Positions 26,729-35,546 are shown, counted from the first letter of the stretch. The stretch: 64,000 bases of DNA from JAWKIJ01 sp041394325 (GCA_041394325.1 JAWKIJ010000001.1:2046001-2110000), one strand, 5' to 3'. Notes: generated by a model not told the origin, from the letters alone. Made by a program: numbers and translations.

Positions 26729-27862
26729 GTGGCCACTCACCTCGTCCTGTCACGGGTCTACGACGTCGCGTCGTTCGAACGCGAGGTCGAGGCCGGGCTG
26801 CGGCCTCGACACGTCCAGTTCGATGTCGCGGCCGAAATCGGTGCCACCTTGTGGTTCATCGGCGAGCGACACACCGGTCTCGACCGGCCGGTCGACTGGT
26901 TCGTCACCAAGCTGACCGGCACGCCCGGAATGTTCCGAACGGCCCGCCGGCTCGCGGTCCGTCTCGGCGACGACGACGTCGTGTTCTGCCCCGAGATCTT
27001 CGGCCTGTTCCTGTCGCTCCTGCTCGTCGTGCGCCGTGTCCGTCCGCACATCGTCCTCGACGTGATGGTGCCGTCGCGACCACGGTTGAAGGCGTCGTTC
27101 CGGCGCGGGTTCTTCCGGCGTCGAATCGACCAGTACTTCGTGAACAGCCAGGAGAAGGCGGAGACTCTCATGGCCTACGGGGTGGATGGGGATCGCATTG
27201 CCATTCCGCCCAGCGTCACCGACGAGCGGTTCATGTCGCCCGGCGACCACGAGCTCGATCGCGACGATCCGGTCGTCGTCAGTTCCGGGCGCGAGCAGCG
27301 CGACTACGTCACGCTCGCCGACGCCCTCGGGGATCGTCCGATGACGGTTCGCGTGTGTGCCGCGTCCGCCAACGTGACACGCAAGCAGGCGATCGCGCTA
27401 CCGGATCGAGTTCCCGACAACTTCGAGATCCGCCACTTCGACTGGCCGGAGTACCGGGAGCTGTTCCGCGGCGCCGACGTGGTGGTCGTCCCGCTGCTCG
27501 AGCACGACTACTCGGCCGGGCTCACGGTGATCTACGAGGCCTTCGCGTTCGGCAAGCCGGTCATCGCAACCCAGACCCGGGGAGTCATGTCGCAATTGGT
27601 CGAGGCGGGGGCCGTCATCGGGGTGCCGGTGGGCGATGCTCCGGCACTGCGCAAGGCGGTCGAGACCGTCCTGTCCGAGCGGGACGTCCGTGAGGACCTC
27701 GCGCGCCGCGGGAACGAGTTCTTCCTCGCCCACGCGACCACCGCCGGCTTCATCGACTGGATGGTCGCGCATCTCTCCGAGCAGCGGTTCCGTGCCAAGG
27801 GGCGGCCTTCGGCCCGGCGGTTCGCCCCCACGGGCCGGCCGGTCGAGAGCGGCGCCGCGTGA
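26729..27862 (+). CDS. Glycosyltransferase (GT4-like)
   Basis: A 377-residue GT-B protein. The second Rossmann half has DPVVVSSGREQRDYVTLADAL, then FRGADVVVVPLLEHDYSAGL and TVIYEAFAFGKPVIATQTRG with the E-x7-E-type donor motif of GT4 enzymes. The first half includes VVFCPEIFGLFLSLLLVVRR, which could touch the membrane. GTG start with GGGAG 6-7 nt upstream; no TAnnnT at leaderless distance. It ends about 80 bp before the cysDNC operon. Sugar and acceptor are unknown. Confidence 0.82.
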   Translation: MATHLVLSRVYDVASFEREVEAGLRPRHVQFDVAAEIGATLWFIGERHTGLDRPVDWFVTKLTGTPGMFRTARRLAVRLGDDDVVFCPEIFGLFLSLLLVVRRVRPHIVLDVMVPSRPRLKASFRRGFFRRRIDQYFVNSQEKAETLMAYGVDGDRIAIPPSVTDERFMSPGDHELDRDDPVVVSSGREQRDYVTLADALGDRPMTVRVCAASANVTRKQAIALPDRVPDNFEIRHFDWPEYRELFRGADVVVVPLLEHDYSAGLTVIYEAFAFGKPVIATQTRGVMSQLVEAGAVIGVPVGDAPALRKAVETVLSERDVREDLARRGNEFFLAHATTAGFIDWMVAHLSEQRFRAKGRPSARRFAPTGRPVESGAA

Positions 27863-27900
27863 TTCCGCCCTGCGCTTGGCCGTAACACCGAGTTAACGCG

Positions 27901-27936
27901 TAAAGATGACCTAAATGGTCATCTTTAGGCTAGGCT
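27901..27936 (+). promoter_or_regulatory. Palindromic operator candidate and -10 box upstream of cysDNC
   Basis: TAAAGATGACC (27901-27911) and its perfect reverse complement GGTCATCTTTA (27917-27927) are separated by TAAAT. This 27-bp dyad is AT-rich in a GC-rich genome and ends 19 nt before the cysD ATG. TAGGCT (27931-27936; a second copy overlaps at 27926-27931) is a plausible -10 box 9 nt before the ATG. A repressor on the dyad would cover the -35/-10 region. It is not a good terminator: the following T run is only three bases and the stem is weak. Confidence 0.6.
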
Positions 27937-27945
27937 GAGCGCCGC

Positions 27946-28869
27946 ATGTCGCTCCTCCTCGCCCACGAACCCGCGATCTCCCATCTCGACGTCCTCGAGT
28001 CCGAGGCCATCCACATCTTCCGGGAGGTCGCCGCCGAGTTCGAACGGCCCGTCCTCCTGTTCAGTGGTGGGAAGGACTCGATCGTCATGACCCACCTTGC
28101 CGCGAAGGCGTTCGCACCGGCGCGGCTCCCGTTCCCGGTGATGCACGTCGACACCGGCCACAACTTCGCCGAGGTGATCGAGTTCCGTGACCGCAGGGTC
28201 GCCGAGCTCGGTGCACGCCTGGTGGTCGCGTCGGTGCAGGACGACATCGACGCCGGTCGGGCGATCGACGTCACGGGGCCACGGGCGACGCGCAACCGGA
28301 TCCAGACGGTGACACTCCTGCGCTCGATCGCGGAGCATCGTTTCGACGCGGCATTCGGTGGAGCGCGCCGCGACGAGGAGAAGGCCCGTGCCAAGGAGCG
28401 CGTGTTCAGCTTCCGTGACGATTTCGGCCAGTGGGATCCGCGGAACCAGCGCCCCGAGGTGTGGAACCTGTTCAACGGCCGCCACCACCAGGGCGAGCAC
28501 ATCCGGGTGTTTCCGCTGAGCAACTGGACCGAGCTCGACATCTGGCGCTACATCGGCCGGGAGGGGATCGCCCTGCCGTCCATCTACTTCGCCCACGAGC
28601 GGGAGGTGTACCGCCGCGACGGGATGTGGCTCGCAACCAACCCCTGGTCGACGCTGCTCGACGGCGAGGTTCCCGAAATGCGCAAGGTCCGCTACCGAAC
28701 GGTCGGTGACGCCACCTACACCGGTGCGGTCGACTCGGTCGCCTCCACGGTCGAGGACATCATCGACGAGATCGCCCGCACGCGAACGACCGAGCGCGGT
28801 GCCACCCGTGCCGACGACCGGGCCTCGGAGGCTGCGATGGAGGACCGTAAGCGGGAGGGCTACTTCTGA
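27946..28869 (+). CDS. cysD: Sulfate adenylyltransferase subunit 2
   Basis: With CysN forms APS from sulfate and ATP. 307 residues. PP-loop motif VLLFSGGKDSIVMTHLAAKA at about residue 38, MHVDTGHNFAEVIEFRD, GARRDEEKARAKERVFSFRD, and C-terminal MEDRKREGYF, all typical of CysD. First gene of the operon. Its TGA overlaps the cysN ATG by one base (TGATG). Control by the dyad immediately upstream is likely. Confidence 0.96.
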   Translation: MSLLLAHEPAISHLDVLESEAIHIFREVAAEFERPVLLFSGGKDSIVMTHLAAKAFAPARLPFPVMHVDTGHNFAEVIEFRDRRVAELGARLVVASVQDDIDAGRAIDVTGPRATRNRIQTVTLLRSIAEHRFDAAFGGARRDEEKARAKERVFSFRDDFGQWDPRNQRPEVWNLFNGRHHQGEHIRVFPLSNWTELDIWRYIGREGIALPSIYFAHEREVYRRDGMWLATNPWSTLLDGEVPEMRKVRYRTVGDATYTGAVDSVASTVEDIIDEIARTRTTERGATRADDRASEAAMEDRKREGYF

Positions 28870-30257
28870 TGGAGTTGGTGCGCATCGCCACGGCAGGATC
28901 GGTCGACGACGGCAAGTCGACATTGATCGGCCGCCTCCTGTACGACTCGAAGTCGATCTTCTCGGATCAGCTCGACGCGGTGGTTGCCACCAGCGAGCGG
29001 ATGGGGTCCGAGCACGTCAACCTCGCGCTGCTCACCGACGGCCTTCGAGCCGAACGTGAACAGGGAATCACCATCGACGTCGCGTACCGCTACTTCTCCA
29101 CCCCCCGGCGGTCGTTCATCGTGGCGGACACGCCCGGCCATGTGCAGTACACGCGCAACATGGTGACCGGCGCGTCCACTGCCGACCTCGCGGTCGTGCT
29201 GGTCGATGCACGTCGTGGCCTGGTCGAGCAGTCGCGTCGCCACACCTTTCTCGCCGCACTCCTCGGGATCCCGCATCTGGTCGTCGCGGTGAACAAGATG
29301 GATCTCGTCGACTGGTCCCGCGACCGGTACGAGGAGATCAGCGGTGAGGTCACCCACTTCCTCTCCCAACTCGATCCGTGGGCCGGTCGACGAAATGCGA
29401 GACCGGAACGCGACGGTGACTGTCCCTCCGTGACGGGCCCGCCCGACCGCGCGGACAGTCCCCCTCCGTTCGTCGACGTCGCCGTGGTTCCGGTCTCCGC
29501 GCTCCACGGTGACAACGTCGTGGACGAAAGCCGCAACTCTCCGTGGTTCGGAGGCTCGTCGCTGTTGCACCATCTGGAGGAGGTCCGGATCGACCGGACC
29601 CGCAACCTCTCAGACCTCCGCTTCCCCGTGCAGTACGTGATCCGTCCCCACACCGACGAGCACCACGACTATCGCGGGTACGCGGGCACGGTGGCAGGTG
29701 GGGTGTTGGCGGTCGGCGACGAGGTCGTGGTGTTGCCCTCGGCCATCACGTCACGGATCACGGCGATCGACGGGCCCTCAGGCGGTATCGAGGCCGCGGC
29801 ACCCGGGGATGCGTGCGCGGTGCGACTCGCCGACGACCTCGATGTCGGGCGCGGTGACATGATCTGCGGGATCGCCGATCCCCCCGTCGTGAGCCGGTCG
29901 TTCGACGCGATCGTGTGCTGGATGTCCGGCGACCAACCGCTCCGGGAAGGCGCGACCCTTCTGTTGAAGCACACCACTCGAACGGTTCGGGCGAAGGTGA
30001 CCGGGATTCGTGATCGTCTGGACGTGAACACGCTCGATCTCGACGAGGGGTCGACCGGCCTCGCGCTCAACGACATCGGCCGGATCACGCTGCGGACCGG
30101 CGAGGTGTTGTTCGTGGACTCGTACCGGGACAACCGCAACACGGGGTCGTTCATCCTCGTCGACGAGGTGACCAACGCGACGGTGGCGGCCGAGATGGTG
30201 TCGGACCTCGCCGACTCGCGGCCGCCGGCGACCGATCGCGTCGGGATCGCGGTGTGA
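28869..30257 (+). CDS. cysN: Sulfate adenylyltransferase subunit 1 (GTPase)
   Basis: GTP hydrolysis drives APS synthesis by CysD. 462 residues, no fused APS kinase. EF-Tu-like motifs: AGSVDDGKSTLIGRLLYDSK (P-loop), EREQGITIDVAYRYF, VADTPGHVQYTRNMVTGAS, VVAVNKMDLVDW. Domains II and III follow from about residue 225. Odd: about 32 residues (169-200, Pro/Arg/Asp-rich) are inserted between the helix ending THFLSQL and the strand VAVVPVSALHG of the G domain; the DNA there contains an inverted repeat. The stop overlaps the cysC GTG (GTGA). Confidence 0.95.
   Translation: MELVRIATAGSVDDGKSTLIGRLLYDSKSIFSDQLDAVVATSERMGSEHVNLALLTDGLRAEREQGITIDVAYRYFSTPRRSFIVADTPGHVQYTRNMVTGASTADLAVVLVDARRGLVEQSRRHTFLAALLGIPHLVVAVNKMDLVDWSRDRYEEISGEVTHFLSQLDPWAGRRNARPERDGDCPSVTGPPDRADSPPPFVDVAVVPVSALHGDNVVDESRNSPWFGGSSLLHHLEEVRIDRTRNLSDLRFPVQYVIRPHTDEHHDYRGYAGTVAGGVLAVGDEVVVLPSAITSRITAIDGPSGGIEAAAPGDACAVRLADDLDVGRGDMICGIADPPVVSRSFDAIVCWMSGDQPLREGATLLLKHTTRTVRAKVTGIRDRLDVNTLDLDEGSTGLALNDIGRITLRTGEVLFVDSYRDNRNTGSFILVDEVTNATVAAEMVSDLADSRPPATDRVGIAV
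29418..29460 (+). repeat. Inverted repeat within the cysN insertion
   Basis: GACTGTCC (29418-29425) and GGACAGTC (29453-29460) are perfect reverse complements separated by 27 bp. They lie inside the segment coding for the extra residues in the CysN G domain. The layout resembles a small REP/MITE-like element captured in frame; no second copy is visible in this window. Confidence 0.4.
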
Positions 30258-30889
30258 ATCCGCCCCGACCGACCCCGATGACCAGCCGTCCGGCGTCGCC
30301 GGGGTCCGACGTCACGTGGCATCACTCCACGGTCGGCCGCGACCAACGATGGGAGGCCTTGGGCCTTCAGGGTGCCGTGGTCTGGCTCACGGGGCTGTCG
30401 GGTTCGGGCAAGTCCACGATCGCGGTGGCGCTGGAAGCCGAGTTGTTGGAGCGACGCCGTGTCGCCGTGGTGCTCGACGGCGACAACCTCCGGCACGGGC
30501 TCAACCGGGACCTCGGCTTCGATGCCCGTGATCGAACCGAGAACGTTCGGCGTCGGCGAGGTGGCGGCGCTGTTCGCCGACACCGGCGTCGTGGCGATCG
30601 TGCCGGTGATCTCGCCGTTCCGAGCCGGTCGTGATTCGGCCCGCGTCGCCGCCGAGATCCGGGGCCTGCGCTTCATCGAGGTGTTCGTGGACACCCCGCT
30701 GGCTCTGTGCGAGCAGCGGGATCCGAAGGGCTTGTACCGGCGTGCCCGTCGGGGACCTCACCGGCCTCACGGGGATCGACGCCCTACGAGCGACCCCTCG
30801 ACCCCGACGTCGTGGTCAGACCGGGTGACGGCACCGTGGCCGGGATCGCCACGAGGCTGGCTGACGAGCTGGCGCCTCGGAGCGGCTGA
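30254..30889 (+). CDS. cysC: Adenylylsulfate kinase, three frameshifts
   Basis: Phosphorylates APS to PAPS. About 211 residues. P-loop WLTGLSGSGKSTIAVALEAE, VLDGDNLRHGLNRDLGF and DRTENVRR are in the first frame. A shift near 30553 leads to VGEVAALFADTGVVAIVPVI and FRAGRDSARV; shifts near 30755 and 30785 are needed for GDLTGLTGIDAPYERPLDPD and the end GIATRLADELAPRSG. All pieces match the family in order. GTG start overlapping the cysN stop. The enzyme completes a PAPS-forming operon; no PAPS reductase or sulfotransferase is in the window. Confidence 0.9.
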
Positions 30890-30891
30890 GC

Positions 30892-31260
30892 TCACCCGGC
30901 CTTGGCCGCGGCGTTGGCCTTCGCCGCTTCCTCGGCGAATCGCCTGGCCCGTTCGGCCGCGGCTGCGTTGGCTGCGGCGCGTCGGCGGTCGTCACCCGCG
31001 GTCGCGGGACCATGGGGCTCCCCCGCCTCCTTGTAGCAGTCGACGTGGTAGTGCTCGACCCGTGTCCAGCGGCCCTTCTCGTACACGTTGCAGATGACCT
31101 GCTTGTTGCGGACCTTGGCCTGGAACTTCACGCGACCACCACAGTGGGAGCAGTCGGTGGAGGATCCGGCCTCGACGTCGCGGATGACGGCCCGGCTCGT
31201 GCTCAGCGATGTGGTGGCGGTACTCGACGGGCCGGACTTGGTGGAAGCGGTGGGGGACAT
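30892..31260 (-). CDS. Small zinc-ribbon-like protein with Ala/Arg-rich tail, unknown function
   Basis: 122 residues. A Ser/Thr-rich, probably disordered start (MSPTASTKSGPSSTATTSLS) precedes a metal-site-like core: CSHCGGRVKFQAKVRNKQVI, then C and a further HYHVDCYKEAG, that is C-x2-C ... C ... H-x-H-x2-C. The tail is an Ala-rich helix (RRAAANAAAAERARRFAEEA). It looks like a conserved small protein of this lineage, perhaps nucleic-acid binding because of its basic core; I do not recognise a named family. It converges with cysC, with 2 bp between the stops. Confidence 0.6.
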   Translation of the reverse strand: MSPTASTKSGPSSTATTSLSTSRAVIRDVEAGSSTDCSHCGGRVKFQAKVRNKQVICNVYEKGRWTRVEHYHVDCYKEAGEPHGPATAGDDRRRAAANAAAAERARRFAEEAAKANAAAKAG

Positions 31261-31407
31261 ATCCCGGTGATCGGGTCGCCGACCGCGAGACTGCACGATT
31301 CCGTTGCCGAGTCCGTCGAATTGATCCCTTCGGCCCCTAAATCTTCAGGTTCGGGCACCGATGAGGCGCTCCGCACCGGTTCAACGAGCTGCGCCGGGCC
31401 TCACCGG

Positions 31408-33082
31408 TCAGCGGGCGAGGGGCTTGTACTTGATCCGGTGTGGTTCGTTCGCGTCCGCACCGAACTCCTTGCGGCGGTACGCCTCGTAGTCGCTGAAGTT
31501 GCCCTCGAACCATCGGACCACGGAGTCACCCTCGAACGCGAGGATGTGGGTGGCGACGCGGTCGAGGAACCAGCGATCGTGGCTGATCACGACGGCGCAA
31601 CCGGGATAGACCTCCAGGGCCTCCTCCAGGGCGCGGAGCGTGTCGACGTCGAGGTCGTTGGTCGGCTCGTCCAGCAAGAGCACGTTGCCACCCCGGCGAA
31701 GCACCCGGGCGAGGTGGACCCGGTTGCGCTCTCCACCGGACAGCACGCCGACGAGCTTCTGCTGATCAGGCCCGTTGAAGTTGAACGACGCGCAGTAGGA
31801 GCGACCGTGGACCTCGCGGTTGCCCAGGCGGATCACGTCGTGGTCGTCGGTGATCACCTCGTAGACGGTCTTGGTGTCGTCGAGGACCTCGCGTGACTGG
31901 TCGACGTAGGCCAACTCGACCGTCGGCCCGACGGTGAGCGAACCCGTGTCGGGCTTCTCCTGGCCGGTGATCATCCGGAACAGGGTCGTCTTACCCGCGC
32001 CGTTGGGCCCGATCACCCCCACGATCCCCGCGCGGGGCAGCTTGAAGTTGAGATCCTCGACCAGGAGGCGATCGCCGAAGCCCTTGCCGACGTGGTCGGC
32101 CTCGATCACCACATCGCCGAGACGCTTTCCGGCAGGGATGACGATCTCGAGCTTGGAGTCCGTGTCGCGTGCCTCCTCGGCCTCCTTCTGCAACTCCTCG
32201 TAGTGGGCGAGGCGTGCCTTGCCCTTGGCCTGGCGCCTTGGGTGAGCTGCGGACCCATTCGAGCTCGCGCTTGAGGTTGCGCTCGCGGGCCGAGTTCTTC
32301 TTGTCCTCCAGCTCGAGACGGCGCTGCTTCTGCTCGAGCCATCCGGAATAGTTGCCCTCGAACGGATACGCCCGTCCGTGGTCGAGCTCGAGGATCCATT
32401 GGGCGACGTTGTCCAGGAAGTAGCGGTCGTGGGTGATCGCGACCACGGTCCCCGCGTAGTCGCTGAGGAATCGCTCGAGCCACGCGACCGACTCGGCGTC
32501 GAGATGGTTGGTCGGCTCGTCGAGGAGCAGGAGGTCGGGACGACTCAGGAGCAGTCGACAAAGGGCGACACGTCGCTTCTCGCCACCGGAGAGGTGCGTG
32601 ACGTCCGCGTCGGCCGCCGGGCAGCGCAGTGCGTCCATCGCGATCTCGACGTTGCGCTCGAGGTTCCACGCGTCGGTGGCGGCGATCCGGTCCTCGAGCT
32701 CTGCCTGTTTGGCACCGATCTTCTCGAAGTCGGCGTCGGGATCGCCCCATTGCGTCATCAGCTCGTTGTATTCGGCCAACAGGTCCCGGATCGGACCTAC
32801 GCCGTCCATCACGTTGGCGAGCACGTCCTTGGAGGCATCGAGGTGCGGTTCCTGCTCGAGGAGGCCCACGGTGTTGCCGGGCGTGAGCCGCGCGTGGCCG
32901 GTGTAGCCATCGTCGACACCGGCCATGATCTTGAGGATCGAGGACTTACCCGCGCCGTTGGCGCCGATGACTCCAATCTTGGCGCCCGGCAGGAACGAGA
33001 GCGTGACGTCGCGCAGGATCTCCCGGTCCGGAGGGTAGAACCGGTTGACCTTGTGCATGGTGAAGATGTACTGCGCGCTCAT
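31408..33082 (-). CDS. ettA: ABC-F ATPase EttA, one frameshift
   Basis: Ribosome-binding ABC-F protein that gates early translation by energy state. Two ABC cassettes: Walker A GANGAGKSS and GPNGAGKTT, signature LSGGEKRRVAL and LSGGERNRVHL, Walker B LLLLDEPTNHLDAESVAWLE and LLLDEPTNDLDVDTL. The start MSAQYIFTMHKVNRFYPPDR is the EttA form. In the interdomain (P-site tRNA interaction) linker the frame breaks near 32240 by 2 nt; repair gives VRSSPKARQAKGKARLAHYE. Length about 557 residues. The ATG is 8 nt after TACGAT (33091-33096). The 148 bp downstream, before the zinc-ribbon gene, hold nothing I recognise. Confidence 0.95.
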
Positions 33083-33090
33083 GGCGGCCG

Positions 33091-33096
33091 ATCGTA
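33091..33096 (-). promoter_or_regulatory. Candidate -10 box of ettA
   Basis: TACGAT on the minus strand ends 8 nt before the ettA ATG. It lies just after the hairpin that ends the upstream gene, so ettA is probably transcribed on its own. Confidence 0.4.
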
Positions 33097-33145
33097 ACCG
33101 TCGCCTCGGAGCGGGCCTTCCGGCTGGTCGTCGCCGGAACGGGTT

Positions 33146-33189
33146 GGGTGCTCGGGCCTCGAGCGCTCAGCGCCGAGGCCCGAGCACCC
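33146..33189 (-). terminator. Strong hairpin after the NYN-S1 gene
   Basis: Arms 33146-33161 and 33174-33189 are perfect 16-bp reverse complements (GGGTGCTCGGGCCTCG on the left) around a 12-nt loop. It begins 10 bp after the stop of the NYN-S1 gene. There is no T run, as in many actinobacterial terminators. Confidence 0.75.
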
Positions 33190-33198
33190 AGGTGTCGA

Positions 33199-34787
33199 CT
33201 ACTTCGTAGCCTTCTTGGCGGGTGCCTTCTTGGCGGTGGTCTTGGCGGGTGCCTTCTTGGCCGGGGCCTTCTTGGCCGGGGCCTTCTTGGCGGTGGTCTT
33301 GGCCGGGGCCTTCTCTTGGCGGTGGTCTTGGCGGGTGCCTTTTTCGCCGGGGCCTTCTTGGCGGTGGTCTTGGCCGGGGCCTTCTTGGCGGTGGTCTTGG
33401 CCGGGGCCTTCTTGGCGGTGGTCTTGGCCGGGGCCTTCTTGGCGGTGGTCTTGGCCGGGGCCTTCTTGGCGGTGGTCTTGGCGGGTGCCTTCTTGGCGGG
33501 TGCCTTCTTGGCGGGTGCCTTCTTCGCCGGGGCCTTCTTGGCGGTGGTCTTGGCGGGTGCCTTCTTGGCGGGTGCCTTCTTGGCGGTGGTCTTGGCGGGT
33601 GCCTTCTTGGCTGGGGCCTTCTTCTTTGCTGGGGTGGTAGCCAACGTTGCCTCCTGGGTCGGATTGGCTGGTGTGGGAGTGTTGTCGTCCAGCCCCGAGG
33701 TCGACACCGTTGTGGCATCGGGCTCGGTGGATGGACTGGCACCGCTTCCCACATCCGACGATGCGGAGGGTTCGGCGGTTGGGAGCAGGGCGAGATCGAT
33801 GCCGCGATGGACTCGATCGAATGCCTGCACCTCGAAGGGACGTCGTTCTCCGACGGTCAGCACCTCTCGGGGGCTGCGCGGAGGGGGACTTCCCATCGAC
33901 TTGAGTGGCACGTAACAGCGTGCGGTACCGACCTGGACGTAGGCACCGTGGGAACTGAACTCCACGACTTCGCCGTCGACCACCGACCCGATGGCATGAG
34001 CGGCGACGAACTCGATGAACGGCAACGAATCGTTGACCGGAGGACGAGCGGTTCGCTTCGACTTGGTGTCGCTCCCCGACGAGGATCCGGGGGGTGTGGC
34101 CGACGGCTTGGTTCCGGTCGCGTTGGACGACTTCGTCCGTCGGGGCGATGGCGGAGCCGGAGGAGCCGGCGGTGGCGTGGTCGGCACGGGCATCGGTTGG
34201 GATGCCTCGGCCGAGGCGGCCGCACCTCGACGGCGACGGGTGCGCGGGGGTGGCGTCGCACCGGGCGCGTTGGACGACGAGGTCGTGTCGGGTGCCGTGC
34301 GCTTTCGTGAGGACGCTCCCGAAGCGGGCCGACGCTTCGACGCCTGGACCGCACGACGACTGGTGACACCGCGCACGGGTGCACGCTCGACGAAGACCCA
34401 GCCGATGGGTGGCACGGGCTTTCCGCCGACGAGGCGACCTTCGTCGAACAGCCACTCATAGGTTCCGTGGAACTCCTGGAAGCTGTCGTTGGAGAAGACG
34501 TTCGCTCCGGACTTGTCGGCGATCTGGAGGATGAAGGCGTCGCCCCGTCCGATCGCTCCCGCCGGGGGGGTGACGAGATCGCCGTCGAGGATCGCCTGTT
34601 CGAAGGTGGGTACCTCGCTCTGGTCGATGCGGTGCCCGAAGGTCGCGTCGACCACGACGATGACGTGGTCGTGGGGTCGTTCGACGATGAAGGCTCGGAC
34701 CGCCTCGTCGAGTTGCTGGAGGCTGGGTGCGGTCCGTCCCTCGGTGGCGATGTTGGACCCGTCGACGACGAGTGTGCTCTCGGTCAT
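33199..34787 (-). CDS. NYN/PIN-like ribonuclease domain + S1-like domain + lysine-rich (KAPAK) tail, one frameshift
   Basis: About 529 residues. Residues 1-125: an NYN (Zc3h12a-like) nuclease fold with acidic residues at expected places (TLVVDGSNIATEG, IVVVDATFGHR, GRGDAFILQIADKSG, VFSNDSF). 125-215: basic, then Pro/Ser-rich linker. 215-295: an S1/OB-like segment (VVDGEVVEFSSHGAYVQVGT, then VGERRPFEVQAFD). 345-529: tandem AKKAPAK and APAKTTAKK units like bacterial histone H1-type tails. The frame breaks near 33313 where a repeat unit has two extra bases (CT); repair ends in KKAPAKKATK. The start is uncertain; no Shine-Dalgarno sequence. Suggests an RNA-cutting enzyme tethered to nucleic acid (inference). 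Confidence 0.8.
33205..33640 (-). repeat. Tandem KAPAK/TTAKK-coding repeats
   Basis: On the plus strand the units read GCCTTCTTGGCGG(T)G and GTCTTGGC(C/G)GG(G/T), repeated about 25 times in 12-nt and 24-nt arrangements without spacers. They encode Lys/Ala/Pro/Thr repeats, not a CRISPR array. High unit identity makes the number of copies unreliable in assembly. Confidence 0.9.
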
Positions 34788-34861
34788 GAGAGGAGGTTGT
34801 TCATGTGGTCCGTGGAGTTCGTGTGAGGGCCGAATCTCCGAAGACCCGTCCATCGCACACG

Positions 34862-34867
34862 TAACGT
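34862..34867 (+). promoter_or_regulatory. Leaderless promoter -10 box of the HAD gene
   Basis: TAACGT ends 6 nt before the GTG at 34874, leaving no ribosome binding site. It supports GTG as start. Confidence 0.45.
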
Positions 34868-34873
34868 GACGTC

Positions 34874-35497
34874 GTGCAGGTGGAGGCGGTCTTCTTCGAC
34901 TTCGGCGGAGTGATCGTGGCCTCGCCCTTCGAGGCGTTCCGAGTCTATGAACAACGGAGGGGTCTTCCACCGGATGCCGTCCGCACCGTCAACTCGACGC
35001 GTCCCGACGACAACGCCTGGGCGCGTCTCGAACGCGGCGAGATCGACCTCGACCGCTTCGTCGTCGACTTCGAGGCGGAGGCGCTGTCACTCGGCTACGA
35101 GCTGGACGGGGCCGAGGTGATCGCGTGTCTGGAAACGTCGGTGCGACCCCCGATGGTCGCCGCCGTCCGCGCCTGCCATGACCGGCTGGTCACCGCGCTG
35201 CTCACGAACAACCCCGCGGCGATGGACCCCGTCGCCCATCCGGAGCTCGCGGAGGTGCTCTCGATGTTCGACTACGTCACCGAGTCGTCGGTACTGGGCT
35301 TCCGCAAGCCAGAGCCACGATTCTACGAGCACGCGTGCCGCTTGGCCGGAGTCGACCCGGAGGCGGTCGTGTTCCTCGACGACCTTGGCGTCAACCTCAA
35401 ACCCGCGGCGGCCATGGGGATGACCACGATCAAGGTGGTCGATCCGGCGACCGCCCTTGCCGAGTTGGAGGACATCGTCGGCTTCCCTCTGCGGTAA
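34874..35497 (+). CDS. HAD-superfamily hydrolase (subfamily IA)
   Basis: 207 residues. Motif I FFDFGGVIVASPFEAF (second Asp of DxD replaced by G: DFGGV, as in epoxide-hydrolase N-domain-like and ACAD10-like HADs), motif II LLTNN, motif III GFRKPEPRFYEHAC, motif IV VFLDDLGVNLKPAAAMGMTT. The DxG variant lacks the usual acid/base aspartate of phosphatases, so dehalogenase- or lyase-like chemistry, or a non-catalytic role, is possible. Divergent from the NYN-S1 gene. Confidence 0.82.
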   Translation: MQVEAVFFDFGGVIVASPFEAFRVYEQRRGLPPDAVRTVNSTRPDDNAWARLERGEIDLDRFVVDFEAEALSLGYELDGAEVIACLETSVRPPMVAAVRACHDRLVTALLTNNPAAMDPVAHPELAEVLSMFDYVTESSVLGFRKPEPRFYEHACRLAGVDPEAVVFLDDLGVNLKPAAAMGMTTIKVVDPATALAELEDIVGFPLR

Positions 35498-35546
35498 ACG
35501 GGCCATGGAGTCCGCGGGTGGAGCGACCTCGAAACGGATCATCCCT

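Noticed and set aside
27901..27927. Rho-independent terminator of the glycosyltransferase gene
   Set aside because: The dyad is AT-rich with only three T after it and sits 19 nt before cysD; an operator is more likely.
17130..30889. Programmed frameshifting in malQ, glgC, cysC
   Set aside because: No slippery sequence plus structure is shared, shifts go in both directions, and several occur within one gene; consensus error explains them better.
32946..33198. Extension of the lysine-rich protein to position 32946
   Set aside because: After the 2-nt shift the frame becomes Arg/Pro-rich and runs through a terminator hairpin; the repeat continues in the other frame and stops at 33199.
33205..33640. 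CRISPR-like or satellite repeats
   Set aside because: Units are 12-24 nt, contiguous, without spacers, and encode KAPAK/TTAKK in frame with the upstream gene.
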